DNA of 64,000 nt, taken from Anaeromyxobacter dehalogenans 2CP-1 (GTDB lineage Bacteria > Myxococcota > Myxococcia > Myxococcales > Anaeromyxobacteraceae). The stretch spans positions 1,426,001 to 1,490,000 of the forward strand of contig NC_011891.1 of assembly GCF_000022145.1 (NCBI RefSeq), given 5' to 3'. Below the pieces are notes generated by a model, which made no database searches, had not been told where the DNA came from, and saw only the letters and a program-made list of their open reading frames with translations. A program made the translations under genes and the position numbers. Position 1 is the first letter of the stretch, and each line of letters opens with the position of its first letter. Of the stretch, positions 23,768-32,194 are shown piece by piece.

Positions 23768-23899
23768 CCAAGGCCTGGGCCGTCTGGGAGGATCGGCGGG
23801 CAGCGTGGTGATTCGAGGGGGCATCCAGCGGCCCATCCAAAATGACGGCGACCGGATTCTGGACCCCGCGCTAGGTCGGGCGTCGGCGCTTACACTTCG

Positions 23900-23928
23900 A
23901 GTCAAGAACAGGACCGACCGCCTACCTA
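23900..23928 (+). promoter_or_regulatory. Prophage promoter-like motif, copy 4
   Basis: AGTCAAGAA, 14 nt, TACCTA, then CTCG and the GTG of the small terminase gene at 23933. No SD. Confidence 0.5.
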
Positions 23929-23932
23929 CTCG

Positions 23933-24346
23933 GTGCCGGCACGTCGGGTTCCCACCGAGATCAAGCGCAGGACCGGGACGGTCAACGTCACCCGCGAGGG
24001 CAGGCGGCCGCCGGAGCCCGCCGTCGCCTGGGTCCCGATGCCGGATCCGCCCGACGGCTCAGACGACGACAGCAGTCGTGTCTGGTCCGACCTGAAGACC
24101 GTGGTCGATGCGCTCGGCGCCGCCGCCCAGAGCGACGTCCCCGCCTTCAGGAACCTGGTCCGCCTCCAGCTGCTCCTCACGCAGGCCTATGCCGCCATCC
24201 CCGTCGACGCCGACCTGGTGCTCCGCATCCAGGCCCGGGTCGACAGGCTCATGGCCGAGTTCGGCCTCACCCCAGCCAGCCGCACGAGGCTGGCCGCGCT
24301 GAAGACCCCCGAGGCGACCTCGGCGCTCGCGAGGCTCTTCAACTGA
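23933..24346 (+). CDS. Phage terminase small subunit (P27-like)
   Basis: 137 aa. Assigned by position (directly before the large subunit, TGATG overlap) and by a P27-like layout: basic N-terminus with RRVPTEIKRRTGT, Pro-rich linker, helical segments (VWSDLKTVVDALG, NLVRLQLLLTQAYAAI), and SRTRLAALKTPEAT at the end. It would recognise packaging-start DNA and bring it to TerL. GTG start 4 nt after a TACCTA box. Confidence 0.85.
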   Translation: MPARRVPTEIKRRTGTVNVTREGRRPPEPAVAWVPMPDPPDGSDDDSSRVWSDLKTVVDALGAAAQSDVPAFRNLVRLQLLLTQAYAAIPVDADLVLRIQARVDRLMAEFGLTPASRTRLAALKTPEATSALARLFN

Positions 24347-26016
24347 TGTCGGCGCCGAGGCGCAGGAACTGGGTCCGGCTCGCCGAGCGGTACGCGCAGG
24401 ACGTGGTCGATGGGACCGTCCCCGCGTGCCCCGAGGTGCTCCAGGCGTGCCGCCGGTTCCAGCGCGACCTCACGAACCCCGAGTTCAGGCTCGACCGCGA
24501 TGCAGCCAGTCGAGCGTGCACCTTCGTGAACCTCTTCCTCGAGGTCCTCCCGTGGGAGGCCTTCCTCATCGTCAACGTCTTCGGCTTTCGCCGGAGGGAC
24601 ACCGGGCACCGTCGCTTTACGTTCGTCAACGTCTGGATCGGCAAGGGGAACGGGAAGTCGGCTTTGGCAGCGGCCCTCGGCCTCTACCTCGCGTTCATGG
24701 ACGGGGAGCAGGACGCCGAGGTGCTCACCTACGCCTTCAGTCGGGAGAACACGCGGCACGTCTGGGAGACGGCCAAGCAGATGCTCCGCAGGAAGCAGGG
24801 CACCGAGCTGGACGTGGCCAAGGAGTACGAGATCGAGCTGAACGCGGTGACGCTGTACCAGGCCCGGACCAACTCGGTCTTCAAGGCCAACAGCTCCAAC
24901 CCCGACGCCCAGCACGGCAGCCGGCCGTCGGCGCTGATCATCGACGAGCTGCACACGGTCCGCGATGAGCTGTGGGACACGCTCAAGGGCGCGATCGTCA
25001 AGCGCGCGAACAGCCTCATGCTGACGCTCTCGACGGGCGGCTTCGACATCTCGTCCAAGGGCTTCAAGGTCTACGAGTACGACCGGAACATCCTGGCCGG
25101 CGTCGAGCAGGACGACGACACGTTCGTCCTCATCTACACGGCGCCGACCGACGATATCTCCGACGAGGCCAACTGGCGGAAGGCCAACCCGTCGCTCGAG
25201 GCCGGGATCATCGACATCAGGAAGTTCCGGGCCACCGCCCGACAGGCCCTCAGCGTGCCCGGTCAGCGGGGCCAGTTCCTCGCCCTGCACATGAACCGCT
25301 GGACGGGGGCCGCCGAGGGCTTCATCGACGTGGCCCGATGGGATGCGCTGCCCAGGACCACGGTGCAGGACTGCATCGATCGCGGGCTTCCGTGCGTGGT
25401 CGGCATGGACCCGGCCGACACGAACGACATCTTCGGGGTGGCGATCGTGTTCTTCGAGGAGCCGGCGCCGATGCAGCGCCGTTACCACGTCTTCTTCCAG
25501 AACCACCTCTCAGAGAGCGGCGTGCAGAGGCACCCGCGCTCCTCCCTGCTCCGGGACTGGGCCGCGGCCGGCCACCTCACGATCCACCCCGGCCACAGCC
25601 TCAGGATCGAGGAGGTCGTCCACCCGCTGGTCGACCTCTGGCGGACTCTCCCCCAGGCCGAGTTCATCTGGGACCCGAAGTTCGCCAAGGCCGGCGTCGA
25701 CAGCCTGCTACGGATGGAGGGCGTCCCCGAGGAGCAGTCGGTCCAGCAGCCGATGACGCCCGCCGAGATGACCGTCCCGCTGCGGGAGATGGGCGCCGCT
25801 GTGAACGAGGGCCGCCTGCTCCACGACGGGAACCCGTGCGTCTCCTGGCAGGTCGGCAACCTCCTCGTGGAGAGCCGCGGGGCGATCCTCAAGCCGGTGA
25901 AGCAGTCGGACACGGCCAAGATCGACGCGCCGATGGCCCTGGTGACGGCGTTGAAGCGGGCCTCGGTGATCCCAGTCGGCCACGACGACGGCCCCTTCCT
26001 GGCGACCTGGGCCTGA
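24346..26016 (+). CDS. terL: Phage terminase large subunit (Terminase_1 family)
   Basis: 556-aa packaging motor and nuclease. ATPase: Walker A WIGKGNGKSAL (about residues 97-106), Walker B ALIIDELHTV (about 197-206), and a coupling motif LMLTLSTGG. Nuclease: GMDPADTNDIFG (about 351) and later acidic residues in EFIWDPKFAKAGVD. Full length for the family. Starts inside the TGA of the small subunit gene. Cuts concatemers and drives DNA into the prohead through the portal. Confidence 0.95.
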   Translation: MSAPRRRNWVRLAERYAQDVVDGTVPACPEVLQACRRFQRDLTNPEFRLDRDAASRACTFVNLFLEVLPWEAFLIVNVFGFRRRDTGHRRFTFVNVWIGKGNGKSALAAALGLYLAFMDGEQDAEVLTYAFSRENTRHVWETAKQMLRRKQGTELDVAKEYEIELNAVTLYQARTNSVFKANSSNPDAQHGSRPSALIIDELHTVRDELWDTLKGAIVKRANSLMLTLSTGGFDISSKGFKVYEYDRNILAGVEQDDDTFVLIYTAPTDDISDEANWRKANPSLEAGIIDIRKFRATARQALSVPGQRGQFLALHMNRWTGAAEGFIDVARWDALPRTTVQDCIDRGLPCVVGMDPADTNDIFGVAIVFFEEPAPMQRRYHVFFQNHLSESGVQRHPRSSLLRDWAAAGHLTIHPGHSLRIEEVVHPLVDLWRTLPQAEFIWDPKFAKAGVDSLLRMEGVPEEQSVQQPMTPAEMTVPLREMGAAVNEGRLLHDGNPCVSWQVGNLLVESRGAILKPVKQSDTAKIDAPMALVTALKRASVIPVGHDDGPFLATWA

Positions 26017-26030
26017 TCGTCACGCGATCC

Positions 26031-26059
26031 GGTCACTTTCGTCGGTGACCGCCTATCTA
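26031..26059 (+). promoter_or_regulatory. Prophage promoter-like motif, copy 5
   Basis: GGTCACTTT, 14 nt, TATCTA, then CCCT and the GTG of the portal gene at 26064. The first block is also half of an inverted repeat, GGTCAC-N8-GTGACC (26031-26050). Confidence 0.6.
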
Positions 26060-26063
26060 CCCT

Positions 26064-27377
26064 GTGAAGAAGGCCCCCCGTGCACGCTCGGCCAGGTCGA
26101 GGCGCAGTGGCTCCCGCTCCGCCCCGCGATCGAACCGCCTCTACGTCGGACCCCACGACGTCTTCCTGCGGGGCCACGACCTCGCCCTCGCCAACCGGAC
26201 CCTCGGTGTCCCGCTCGACATCAAGGAGCCGACGCTGGAGCAGGCGAAGTCGGTCTCCACCGTCTGGGCATGCATCCGTTTCATCGCCGAGAACCTCGCC
26301 TCCGAGCCGCTCCGGGTCGTCCGCTGGGATGCCGCTGGCCGCAAGGAGATCCTGGATGACCACGCCCTGGTCCGGTTGCTGAACGAGCGGGCCAACCCCT
26401 GGACGCCGGCGGCCACCCTCCGTGAGGCCCAGGTCGACCAGGCCCTCACCCACGGTAACGGCTTCTGGCAGATCGTCAGGTCGCAGTCGGGCCGGATCGT
26501 CGAGCTCCGCATGCTCCGGTCCGAGTGGATGGCGTACCGCGACCTCGCCGACGGCTCCCGCGTCTACGTCTACAGGCCCGGAGCCGACGAGGTGGTCCTC
26601 GCGCCCGCCGACGTCGTTCACATCTACGGTCCATCCGAGGACGGCCTGTGGGGCGTCGGCATCATGAGGCGGGCCTGGCGGGCCATCGTCAACGCGTACA
26701 CCGCCGAGACGTACACCCTGATGCTCTACGCACAGGGCGTGAACGTCGGCGGGATCATCACCCCAGCCCGCAAGCTCGACACGGACGAGAGAGAGGCGTT
26801 CGTCCGCTCGCTCCGAGCCCGGAGCCAGGGCACGGAGAACAGCCACTCCTGGCTGCTGCTGCCGCCGGGCGCCGAGGCGAAGGAGTGGAGCCCGCCCGAC
26901 GCCGAGAGGATGCAGATGGTCGAGGCGCAGAACTTTCTCGTCCAGGAGCTGGCCCGCTACTTCCGTGTGCCGCTGCACATCGTCCAGGTCGTCGCGGCGA
27001 GCCAGGGCTGGGGCAAGAACCTCTCCGAGCTGAACACCAGCGTCGTCAGGAACCTGCTCTATCCGTGGAAGGTCCGCATCGAGCAGGAGATGACGGCGAA
27101 GCTGCTCTCCCCACAGGAGATCGAGCAGGGCACGTACGTTGAGCTGGACCTCGCCCGCCTCGAACGCGGCGACGGCAAGTCGTTGGTCGACCAGCTGGCC
27201 GTCGAACTGGACCGCGGGGTCATCACCGTCAACGAGTGGCGCGAGGCGACCGGCCGCAACGACATCGGCCCGGCCGGTGACGTGCACCAGGTCCGCGCCG
27301 CGCCGACCTCTCCGCCCGCCGCTGGCGACAGGGCCGACGGACCGGAGGAGGAGACCGATGAAGATCAACCGGAGTGA
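26064..27377 (+). CDS. Phage portal protein (HK97 family)
   Basis: 437 aa. Matches HK97-type portals: VWACIRFIAENLASEPLRVV, DHALVRLLNERANPW, ALTHGNGFWQIVR, VVHIYGPSEDGLWGVG and the C-terminal TVNEWREATGRND. Forms the dodecameric ring at one head vertex through which DNA passes. GTG start, no SD, 4 nt after a TATCTA box. The N-terminal ~20 residues are basic. Overlaps the protease gene by 20 nt. Confidence 0.95.
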   Translation: MKKAPRARSARSRRSGSRSAPRSNRLYVGPHDVFLRGHDLALANRTLGVPLDIKEPTLEQAKSVSTVWACIRFIAENLASEPLRVVRWDAAGRKEILDDHALVRLLNERANPWTPAATLREAQVDQALTHGNGFWQIVRSQSGRIVELRMLRSEWMAYRDLADGSRVYVYRPGADEVVLAPADVVHIYGPSEDGLWGVGIMRRAWRAIVNAYTAETYTLMLYAQGVNVGGIITPARKLDTDEREAFVRSLRARSQGTENSHSWLLLPPGAEAKEWSPPDAERMQMVEAQNFLVQELARYFRVPLHIVQVVAASQGWGKNLSELNTSVVRNLLYPWKVRIEQEMTAKLLSPQEIEQGTYVELDLARLERGDGKSLVDQLAVELDRGVITVNEWREATGRNDIGPAGDVHQVRAAPTSPPAAGDRADGPEEETDEDQPE

Positions 27378-28140
27378 CCTGAGCGCTGCCTTCCCGTGGA
27401 TGGCCGATCCCCGGGTCGCGGCTCGGCTGTCGACGCTGTCCAGGGTCGACGCCAGGGTCGACAAGAAGGCCGAGGTCGTGGACGTCTACCTCTACGACGT
27501 CATCGTGACGCCCGAAATCGAGGCGCTGTTCGGCGTCGGCATCTCCGCCCAGGGCTTCCGCGAGCAGCTCAAGCAGGCCGACGGCGCCCGCCGAGTGAAC
27601 GTACACATCAACTCCCCGGGCGGCGACGTTGACCAGGGGAAGGCGATGCTCAGCGGCCTCCGGTCGCTGCGCGCGGGTGAGAAGGTGGCCGTGGTCGAGG
27701 GCCTGGCGGCCTCCGCCGCGACGGTCGTGGCCATGGGCGCCGACCGCGTCGTGATGGAGCCCGAGGCCGTCTTCATGATCCACGAGGCGAGCGGCGGGAT
27801 GTGGGGCTCGGCCGCCGACCACGAGAAGTTTGCCGAGATCCTCCGGATGGACAACGCGGCCGTCCGTGCCCTTTACGCCAAGAAGACGGGCCTCGACGAC
27901 GGCCGAATCGCGGAGCTGATGGCCGCCCAGGAGCCGGGCGGCACCGTCCCGGGCACGTACATGGACGCGGCCCGTGCCAGGGAGCTCGGCTTCGCGGATG
28001 AGGTCCTCGCCCCACCGACCAAGGAGGCCGCCGCGGCGTTCAGGGCGACCGCCTCCGTCGCCACCCCGAACCAGATCGCCGTGAAGCTGGCCTTCGCCCG
28101 CTCACGGCAGCAGCACCCGCCGGCGGACCGCCGCGGCTAA
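27358..28140 (+). CDS. ClpP-like prohead maturation protease
   Basis: 260 aa, S14 family. HINSPGGDVDQGKAM, catalytic Ser119 in GLAASAATVVAMGADR, catalytic His in FMIHEASGGMWG, and a later conserved Asp. Cleaves scaffold and capsid precursor during head assembly. SD GGAGGAGGAG sits before the ATG at 27358, inside the end of the portal gene. The C-terminal tail is Ala- and Arg-rich. Confidence 0.93.
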   Translation: MKINRSDLSAAFPWMADPRVAARLSTLSRVDARVDKKAEVVDVYLYDVIVTPEIEALFGVGISAQGFREQLKQADGARRVNVHINSPGGDVDQGKAMLSGLRSLRAGEKVAVVEGLAASAATVVAMGADRVVMEPEAVFMIHEASGGMWGSAADHEKFAEILRMDNAAVRALYAKKTGLDDGRIAELMAAQEPGGTVPGTYMDAARARELGFADEVLAPPTKEAAAAFRATASVATPNQIAVKLAFARSRQQHPPADRRG

Positions 28141-28162
28141 CCACAAGCAAGGAGCAGGAAGC

Positions 28163-29473
28163 ATGGACATCATCGCAACGCTCCGCAGCCGCCAGAACGA
28201 GATCGAGGCGCGCCTGTCGGAGTTCACAAAGCAGCTCACGGAGGGGACCGTCCTCTCCGACGAGCAGCTCAAGGAGGTCGACGACCTCAAGGCGGAGTTC
28301 GACCGCAACGCGGCCCAGGTCCGCGCGGCCGACATCGCGGCCAACGTGCAGGTCCAAGCCGCGGCGCCGACCTACAAGGTCAGCGTGGCCTCCGCCGGAC
28401 AGGCCCCGGCGTTCGTCCGGGGCGCCAAGGCCTTCAAGGGCCTCGGTGACATGGCCATGGCGATCTTCCGCCAGCGGACCAATACGGCCTCGCCGGCCGA
28501 GGTCCAGCGCCTCGCCGACGAGCACGGTCGAAAGCTCGAGTCGTGGAGGCGGGAGAACGCGCTCGACGGCGGCATCAACATCGGCACCGACTCCCAGGGC
28601 GGCTACGCCGTCCCCGGCGAGTATGACACCACCGTCGATCGCCTCGTCCTGAACGACCAGTCGCTCCTGCCGCTCTGCCGGCAGCGGCCGATGAGCCAGG
28701 ACGTGGCCAAGGTGCCCACGAACGACGTCTACCCGTGGGCGGTCTACTCCGGCACGGATGGCCCGGCCGTCGTGTCCGAGGGCGGGACGTACACCTCGGC
28801 ATCGATCGTCCTCGGCCAGGCGACCCTGACGCTGTCCAAGGTCGGTCACATCGTGCCCTTCACCCTGGAGGCCGCGAAGTTCGGGGCCGTCACGGCGGCG
28901 GACCTCATGGACGGCGCGCAGCTGGCCCTGACCTACAAGGTCAACCAGACCATCGTGGCGGGCCTCACCGGCGCGGCCGGGGCCCACGTCGTCCCCTCCG
29001 GCTCCACGGCCTCCGGCTCGTTCACCTACGACGACAGCGTGGCGATGTACAACCGCCTCCCGTCGGAGTGGATCGGCCCCTCGACCCGCTGGGTCATCAA
29101 CCCGGACATGCGCGAGAAGTTCCAGAAGTTTGCGCTCTCCGGCACCCAGGGCTTCGTCCCCGTCTACCTCCCGGCCAACGCGCAGCTCGCGCCGTTCGGC
29201 TCCGTGCTCCACGGGATCCCCGTCCAGCCGTTCTTCGGCATGCGCCCCATCGGCACGCAGGGTGACGTCCTCCTCTGCGACTTCAGCAAGGTCTGGGCGG
29301 GCACCGCCGGGCCGGTCCTCCTGGACTACGACGCCTACGCCGGCTTCGAGAACGGCAAGGGCGCGTTCCGCTGGACCTACTTCCTCGGCGTCACGCCTCG
29401 CCTCACGACCAAGCCGCAGCCGCCCAACGGCCAGGCGCTCTCCGCATACGTCGTCAAGGCGTCCCGCAGCTGA
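28163..29473 (+). CDS. Major capsid protein (HK97 fold)
   Basis: 436 aa. Residues 1-60 are a coiled-coil delta/scaffold domain (ATLRSRQNEIEARLSEFTKQ), likely removed by the protease. The capsid body starts near residue 130 (NIGTDSQGGYAVP) and includes QRPMSQDVAKVPTNDV, FTLEAAKFGAVTAADLMDG, RWVINPDMREKFQ and LLCDFSKVW. Forms the icosahedral shell. SD AGGAGCAGGAAGC. An inverted repeat follows the stop. Confidence 0.94.
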   Translation: MDIIATLRSRQNEIEARLSEFTKQLTEGTVLSDEQLKEVDDLKAEFDRNAAQVRAADIAANVQVQAAAPTYKVSVASAGQAPAFVRGAKAFKGLGDMAMAIFRQRTNTASPAEVQRLADEHGRKLESWRRENALDGGINIGTDSQGGYAVPGEYDTTVDRLVLNDQSLLPLCRQRPMSQDVAKVPTNDVYPWAVYSGTDGPAVVSEGGTYTSASIVLGQATLTLSKVGHIVPFTLEAAKFGAVTAADLMDGAQLALTYKVNQTIVAGLTGAAGAHVVPSGSTASGSFTYDDSVAMYNRLPSEWIGPSTRWVINPDMREKFQKFALSGTQGFVPVYLPANAQLAPFGSVLHGIPVQPFFGMRPIGTQGDVLLCDFSKVWAGTAGPVLLDYDAYAGFENGKGAFRWTYFLGVTPRLTTKPQPPNGQALSAYVVKASRS

Positions 29474-29492
29474 TCCGCTGGTGGCCTGAACG

Positions 29493-29516
29493 GGAGCGGC
29501 TCCCCGGAGCCACTCC
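29493..29516 (+). terminator. Hairpin after the capsid gene
   Basis: GGAG-C-GGCTCC pairs with GGAGCC-A-CTCC (one C/A mismatch), 20 nt past the capsid stop. No T-run, so it may be a partial terminator that leaves capsid message more abundant than downstream genes. Confidence 0.55.
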
Positions 29517-29535
29517 TCCTTGAGGCAACTAGACC

Positions 29536-30081
29536 ATGGCGACGCTCGCTTCACTGACCGACCTGAAGGGCTACCTCGGCATCACGGCCGCGGCCGAGGA
29601 TGCCCTGCTGTCCCGGCTGCTGACCGGCTCCTCGGACTTCCTCGAGAAGGCGACCGGCCGCACGTTCGCGGCCGAGGGCCACACCGGCACCTTCGACGGG
29701 GACGACTCCCGACTGCTCTTCCCCACGCACACGCCGATCCTGTCGGTGACCTCGCTCACCGTGGACGGCCGGACCATCACGGAGCGCGGGTCGTGGGACG
29801 CCGAGGGGTTCGTGGTGCGACCGTACTACCTCGAACTGTCTTCCGGCCTGTGCTTCACCCGTGGACTGGCGAACGTTGGCCTCCAGTACTCGGCCGGCTT
29901 CGAGACCGTGCCCGGTGACGTGCAGCAGGCCGTCATCACCCTCTCGGCGCTGGCATACAAGGAGCGCACCCGGGTCGGCGTCCTGAGCAACACCGTCCAG
30001 GGCGAGGCCTTCAGCTACCAGACCCTCACGCTGCCGCAGTCGGTGCAGTCGGTGGTCGACGCGTGGAGGGTGCTCCTCTGA
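29536..30081 (+). CDS. Head-tail connector (gp6-like)
   Basis: 181 aa. The start SLTDLKGYLGITAAAEDALLSRLL and EKATGRTF are typical of phage gp6-like connectors that sit below the portal. Then beta-rich middle (ILSVTSLTVDGRTI) and helix VPGDVQQAVITLSALAYKER. Its stop overlaps the next start (TGATG). Confidence 0.85.
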   Translation: MATLASLTDLKGYLGITAAAEDALLSRLLTGSSDFLEKATGRTFAAEGHTGTFDGDDSRLLFPTHTPILSVTSLTVDGRTITERGSWDAEGFVVRPYYLELSSGLCFTRGLANVGLQYSAGFETVPGDVQQAVITLSALAYKERTRVGVLSNTVQGEAFSYQTLTLPQSVQSVVDAWRVLL

Positions 30082-30491
30082 TGGCGGGCAGGGTCACCGT
30101 CAACGGAGGGTGGATCGATGCGGAGCGGCACCTCCTCCGCGTCCCGTCCGAGCTCGTCGCGCAGACCAAGGAGTTGGTCGGCACCGAGATGCGGGCGGCA
30201 GCCGGCGACATGCTCGCCAACGTCACCGGCGGTGTGCTCAAGACGGTGAGCGGCAGCCTCGCGGCATCCGTGAAGGGGACCGCCCGCGTCCGGCAGGGCT
30301 ACACCGTCAGCGGACGCGCCGGCAGCCGGTACTTCATCGGTCGATTCTGGGATGACGGCTTCACCCGCCACGGACGCCGCTACCGGCGTCCCTGGGCCGA
30401 GCCGGTCGTCAACGCCCGGGCCCAGGCCATCGCCGACAACATCGAGCGGCTGATCGACCGCGTCTACACGGATGGGGGCTACGGCCGGTGA
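30081..30491 (+). CDS. Head-tail joining / HK97 gp10-like protein
   Basis: 136 aa. The order, length and segments such as ELVGTEMRAAAGDML, GRAGSRYFIGRFWDDGFTRHGRRY and RPWAEPVVNARAQAIADNI fit HK97 gp10-type tail-completion proteins. Starts at ATG 30081, inside the TGA of the previous gene. Overlaps the next start (GTGA). Confidence 0.75.
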   Translation: MAGRVTVNGGWIDAERHLLRVPSELVAQTKELVGTEMRAAAGDMLANVTGGVLKTVSGSLAASVKGTARVRQGYTVSGRAGSRYFIGRFWDDGFTRHGRRYRRPWAEPVVNARAQAIADNIERLIDRVYTDGGYGR

Positions 30492-30910
30492 CGAACTCGC
30501 ACGAGCAGATCTTCGCGGCCGTGTTTGCCCGCCTCTCGGGCGCGCTGACCGGGGCCGTGACTTCGGGGCGCCGGGTGAGGAGCTGGGAGGAGGTCGGCCC
30601 CGAGGCGCAGCCGGCGTTCTTCCTCGAGCAGCTCGGCGCGACGCTGGAGAACGCTCCGCCCGGCCCGAGCCGCCAGACGGTGCGCGCCAGCGCCCTGTTC
30701 TACGTCCACTCGGACACGGCGGACGGGCCGATGCCGCTGTTGAACTCGCTGGTCGCGATCGCGACCGGCAGCCTCGTTGAGGCGAGGGGGATCCCTACGA
30801 CGCTCGGCGGGCTCGTGGCGTCTGCCCGGCCGACCGACATCACGTACGGCGGCGGCAACCTCGGGGCCCAGGGCATCGCCGCAATCACGATCGAGATGAG
30901 GACGGCCTGA
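30488..30910 (+). CDS. Probable tail terminator protein
   Basis: 140 aa from GTG 30488. The position between gp10-like and tail-tube genes, the length, and the layout (HEQIFAAVFARLSGAL, FFLEQLGATLENAPPGPSRQTVRASALFYVHS, IAAITIEM at the end) match gpU-type tail terminators that cap the tail at the head-proximal end. Sequence evidence alone is modest. Confidence 0.65.
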   Translation: MTNSHEQIFAAVFARLSGALTGAVTSGRRVRSWEEVGPEAQPAFFLEQLGATLENAPPGPSRQTVRASALFYVHSDTADGPMPLLNSLVAIATGSLVEARGIPTTLGGLVASARPTDITYGGGNLGAQGIAAITIEMRTA

Positions 30911-30937
30911 CCCGGAACGGGCCGACACCGCTAGTTA
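30909..30937 (+). promoter_or_regulatory. Prophage promoter-like motif, copy 6
   Basis: GACCCGGAA, 14 nt, TAGTTA, before the tail-tube gene. First block identical to copy 7. The gene it precedes has a normal SD (AAGGAGA), so this message would have a 5' leader. Confidence 0.5.
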
Positions 30938-30968
30938 AGACGCCAACGACGGCAAGGAGACACGACAC

Positions 30969-31679
30969 ATGGCTTCGATCACATACGGCTCGGGCAAGCT
31001 GTTCTTCAAGAACCCGACCACCTCCCAGGTCTACCAGGTGATGGAGATGACCGACGTGGAGCTGAGCTACGAGGGCTCCACGAAGGAGTACTACGGCTCG
31101 CGGCAGTTCCCGATCCTGAGCGTGACCGGACAGAAGAAGGTCAGCGGGAAGGCGGGGACGGCATTCATCGACGGCCGGCTGCTTTCGGTCATCCTGAGCG
31201 GAACGACCACGGCCGGCCGTGAGGTGCTGAACGAGGTCAGCGCCACCGGCTCCTCGGCGACGGTCTCGCCGACGGGGACTTCCTTCGCCGCCGACTACGG
31301 CGTCGTGGACGCGGCCCGGAACCCGATGAACATCACGTCCTCGGCCCCGGCCGTCGGCGCGTACGCCGTGAACACCGGGTCCGGCATGTACACGTTCAAC
31401 GCCGCGGAACCCGACACGAAGACGATCACCTACGCCTACAACACGGGCTCCGGCTCAACCTTCACGATGAAGAACGCGCTCCAGGGCGTGCAGACTGGGT
31501 TCACCCTCTTCCTGCAGCAGCGCGGATCCGACGGCGAGCTGTTCGGCGTGAAGCTGAACTCGGTCGTCATCCCCGGGCTGTCGTTCGCGTTCAAGGCAGA
31601 GGACTTCTCGGTCACGAACCTCGACTTCGTGGCGCAGGTCGATGCGGCGGGCGACCTCGGTAAGGCCTTCACGGAGTGA
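30969..31679 (+). CDS. Major tail tube protein
   Basis: 236 aa. Begins SITYGSGKLFFKNPTTSQVYQVMEMTDVELSY with KEYYGSRQFPILS, a pattern seen in siphovirus tube proteins, and has beta-rich repeats throughout; no enzymatic motif. The placement between terminator and chaperone genes supports it. SD AAGGAGA 9 nt before ATG. The next gene begins in its last codons. Confidence 0.85.
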   Translation: MASITYGSGKLFFKNPTTSQVYQVMEMTDVELSYEGSTKEYYGSRQFPILSVTGQKKVSGKAGTAFIDGRLLSVILSGTTTAGREVLNEVSATGSSATVSPTGTSFAADYGVVDAARNPMNITSSAPAVGAYAVNTGSGMYTFNAAEPDTKTITYAYNTGSGSTFTMKNALQGVQTGFTLFLQQRGSDGELFGVKLNSVVIPGLSFAFKAEDFSVTNLDFVAQVDAAGDLGKAFTE

Positions 31680-31993
31680 CCGCGATGCTCGATGCCGTGA
31701 TGATCGGCGGTCGCGAGCTGCGGCCCGCGCCCCTGACGTTGAGGGGGATCCATGCGCTGATGAAGGCGGGCCACGTCTCCAAGCTGCCCGGGTACGCGGA
31801 GCTGCCCGATCACGAGCAGCTCGTGCTGATGGTCGGGTTCGTGGCGGCCGCGCTCGGCGTCGAGGAGTCATGGCTCTGGGACAACGTCGGCGTCGCCGAC
31901 TTCGATGCGCTCCGACGCCTATTCGAGGGCGTACTGCTGGCGAGCAGGCTGGTGGGGGAGAAGCCCGAACCGGGGGAAGCGGTGAGCCGCTGA
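31676..31993 (+). CDS. Tail assembly chaperone, upstream frame (gpG-like)
   Basis: 105 aa from GTG 31676. Lies between tail tube and tape measure, the fixed place of G/GT-type chaperones. Ends ...SRLVGEKPEPGEAVSR. Two G-GGG-GA sites (31954-31960 and 31972-31978) allow a -1 shift into the frame that continues to 32190. Chaperones of this type bind the tape measure before the tube polymerises. Confidence 0.8.
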   Translation: MTAMLDAVMIGGRELRPAPLTLRGIHALMKAGHVSKLPGYAELPDHEQLVLMVGFVAAALGVEESWLWDNVGVADFDALRRLFEGVLLASRLVGEKPEPGEAVSR

Positions 31994-32190
31994 CCGAGGA
32001 CGGGTTGGCGGCGCTGATCGTGATGCTCATGGCCGACCTCCATTTCACGTGGGACCGGGCGTGGGAGTTGACCTGGCCGGACGTGCTCCTCATCGACCAG
32101 GGCAATCGGTACCGGAGCAGGGCGACGGAGCGGGCTCCTAGGGCGGACAAGAGGAGTCACGCAGAGTTTATGAAGTTCATCGGGGGCTGA
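31972..32190 (+). CDS. Tail assembly chaperone, -1 frameshift extension (gpT-like)
   Basis: Reads GGSGEPLTEDGLAALIVMLM to ...KRSHAEFMKFIGG. The frame lacks a start with SD near its beginning and is open upstream through the end of the gene at 31676, so it is best read as the T part of a G-T fusion. DLHFTWDRAWELTWPDVLLI resembles small tail-chaperone extension domains. An internal start at GTG/ATG near 32020 is the alternative. Confidence 0.7.
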   Translation, partial: GGSGEPLTEDGLAALIVMLMADLHFTWDRAWELTWPDVLLIDQGNRYRSRATERAPRADKRSHAEFMKFIGG

Positions 32191-32194
32191 GCAC

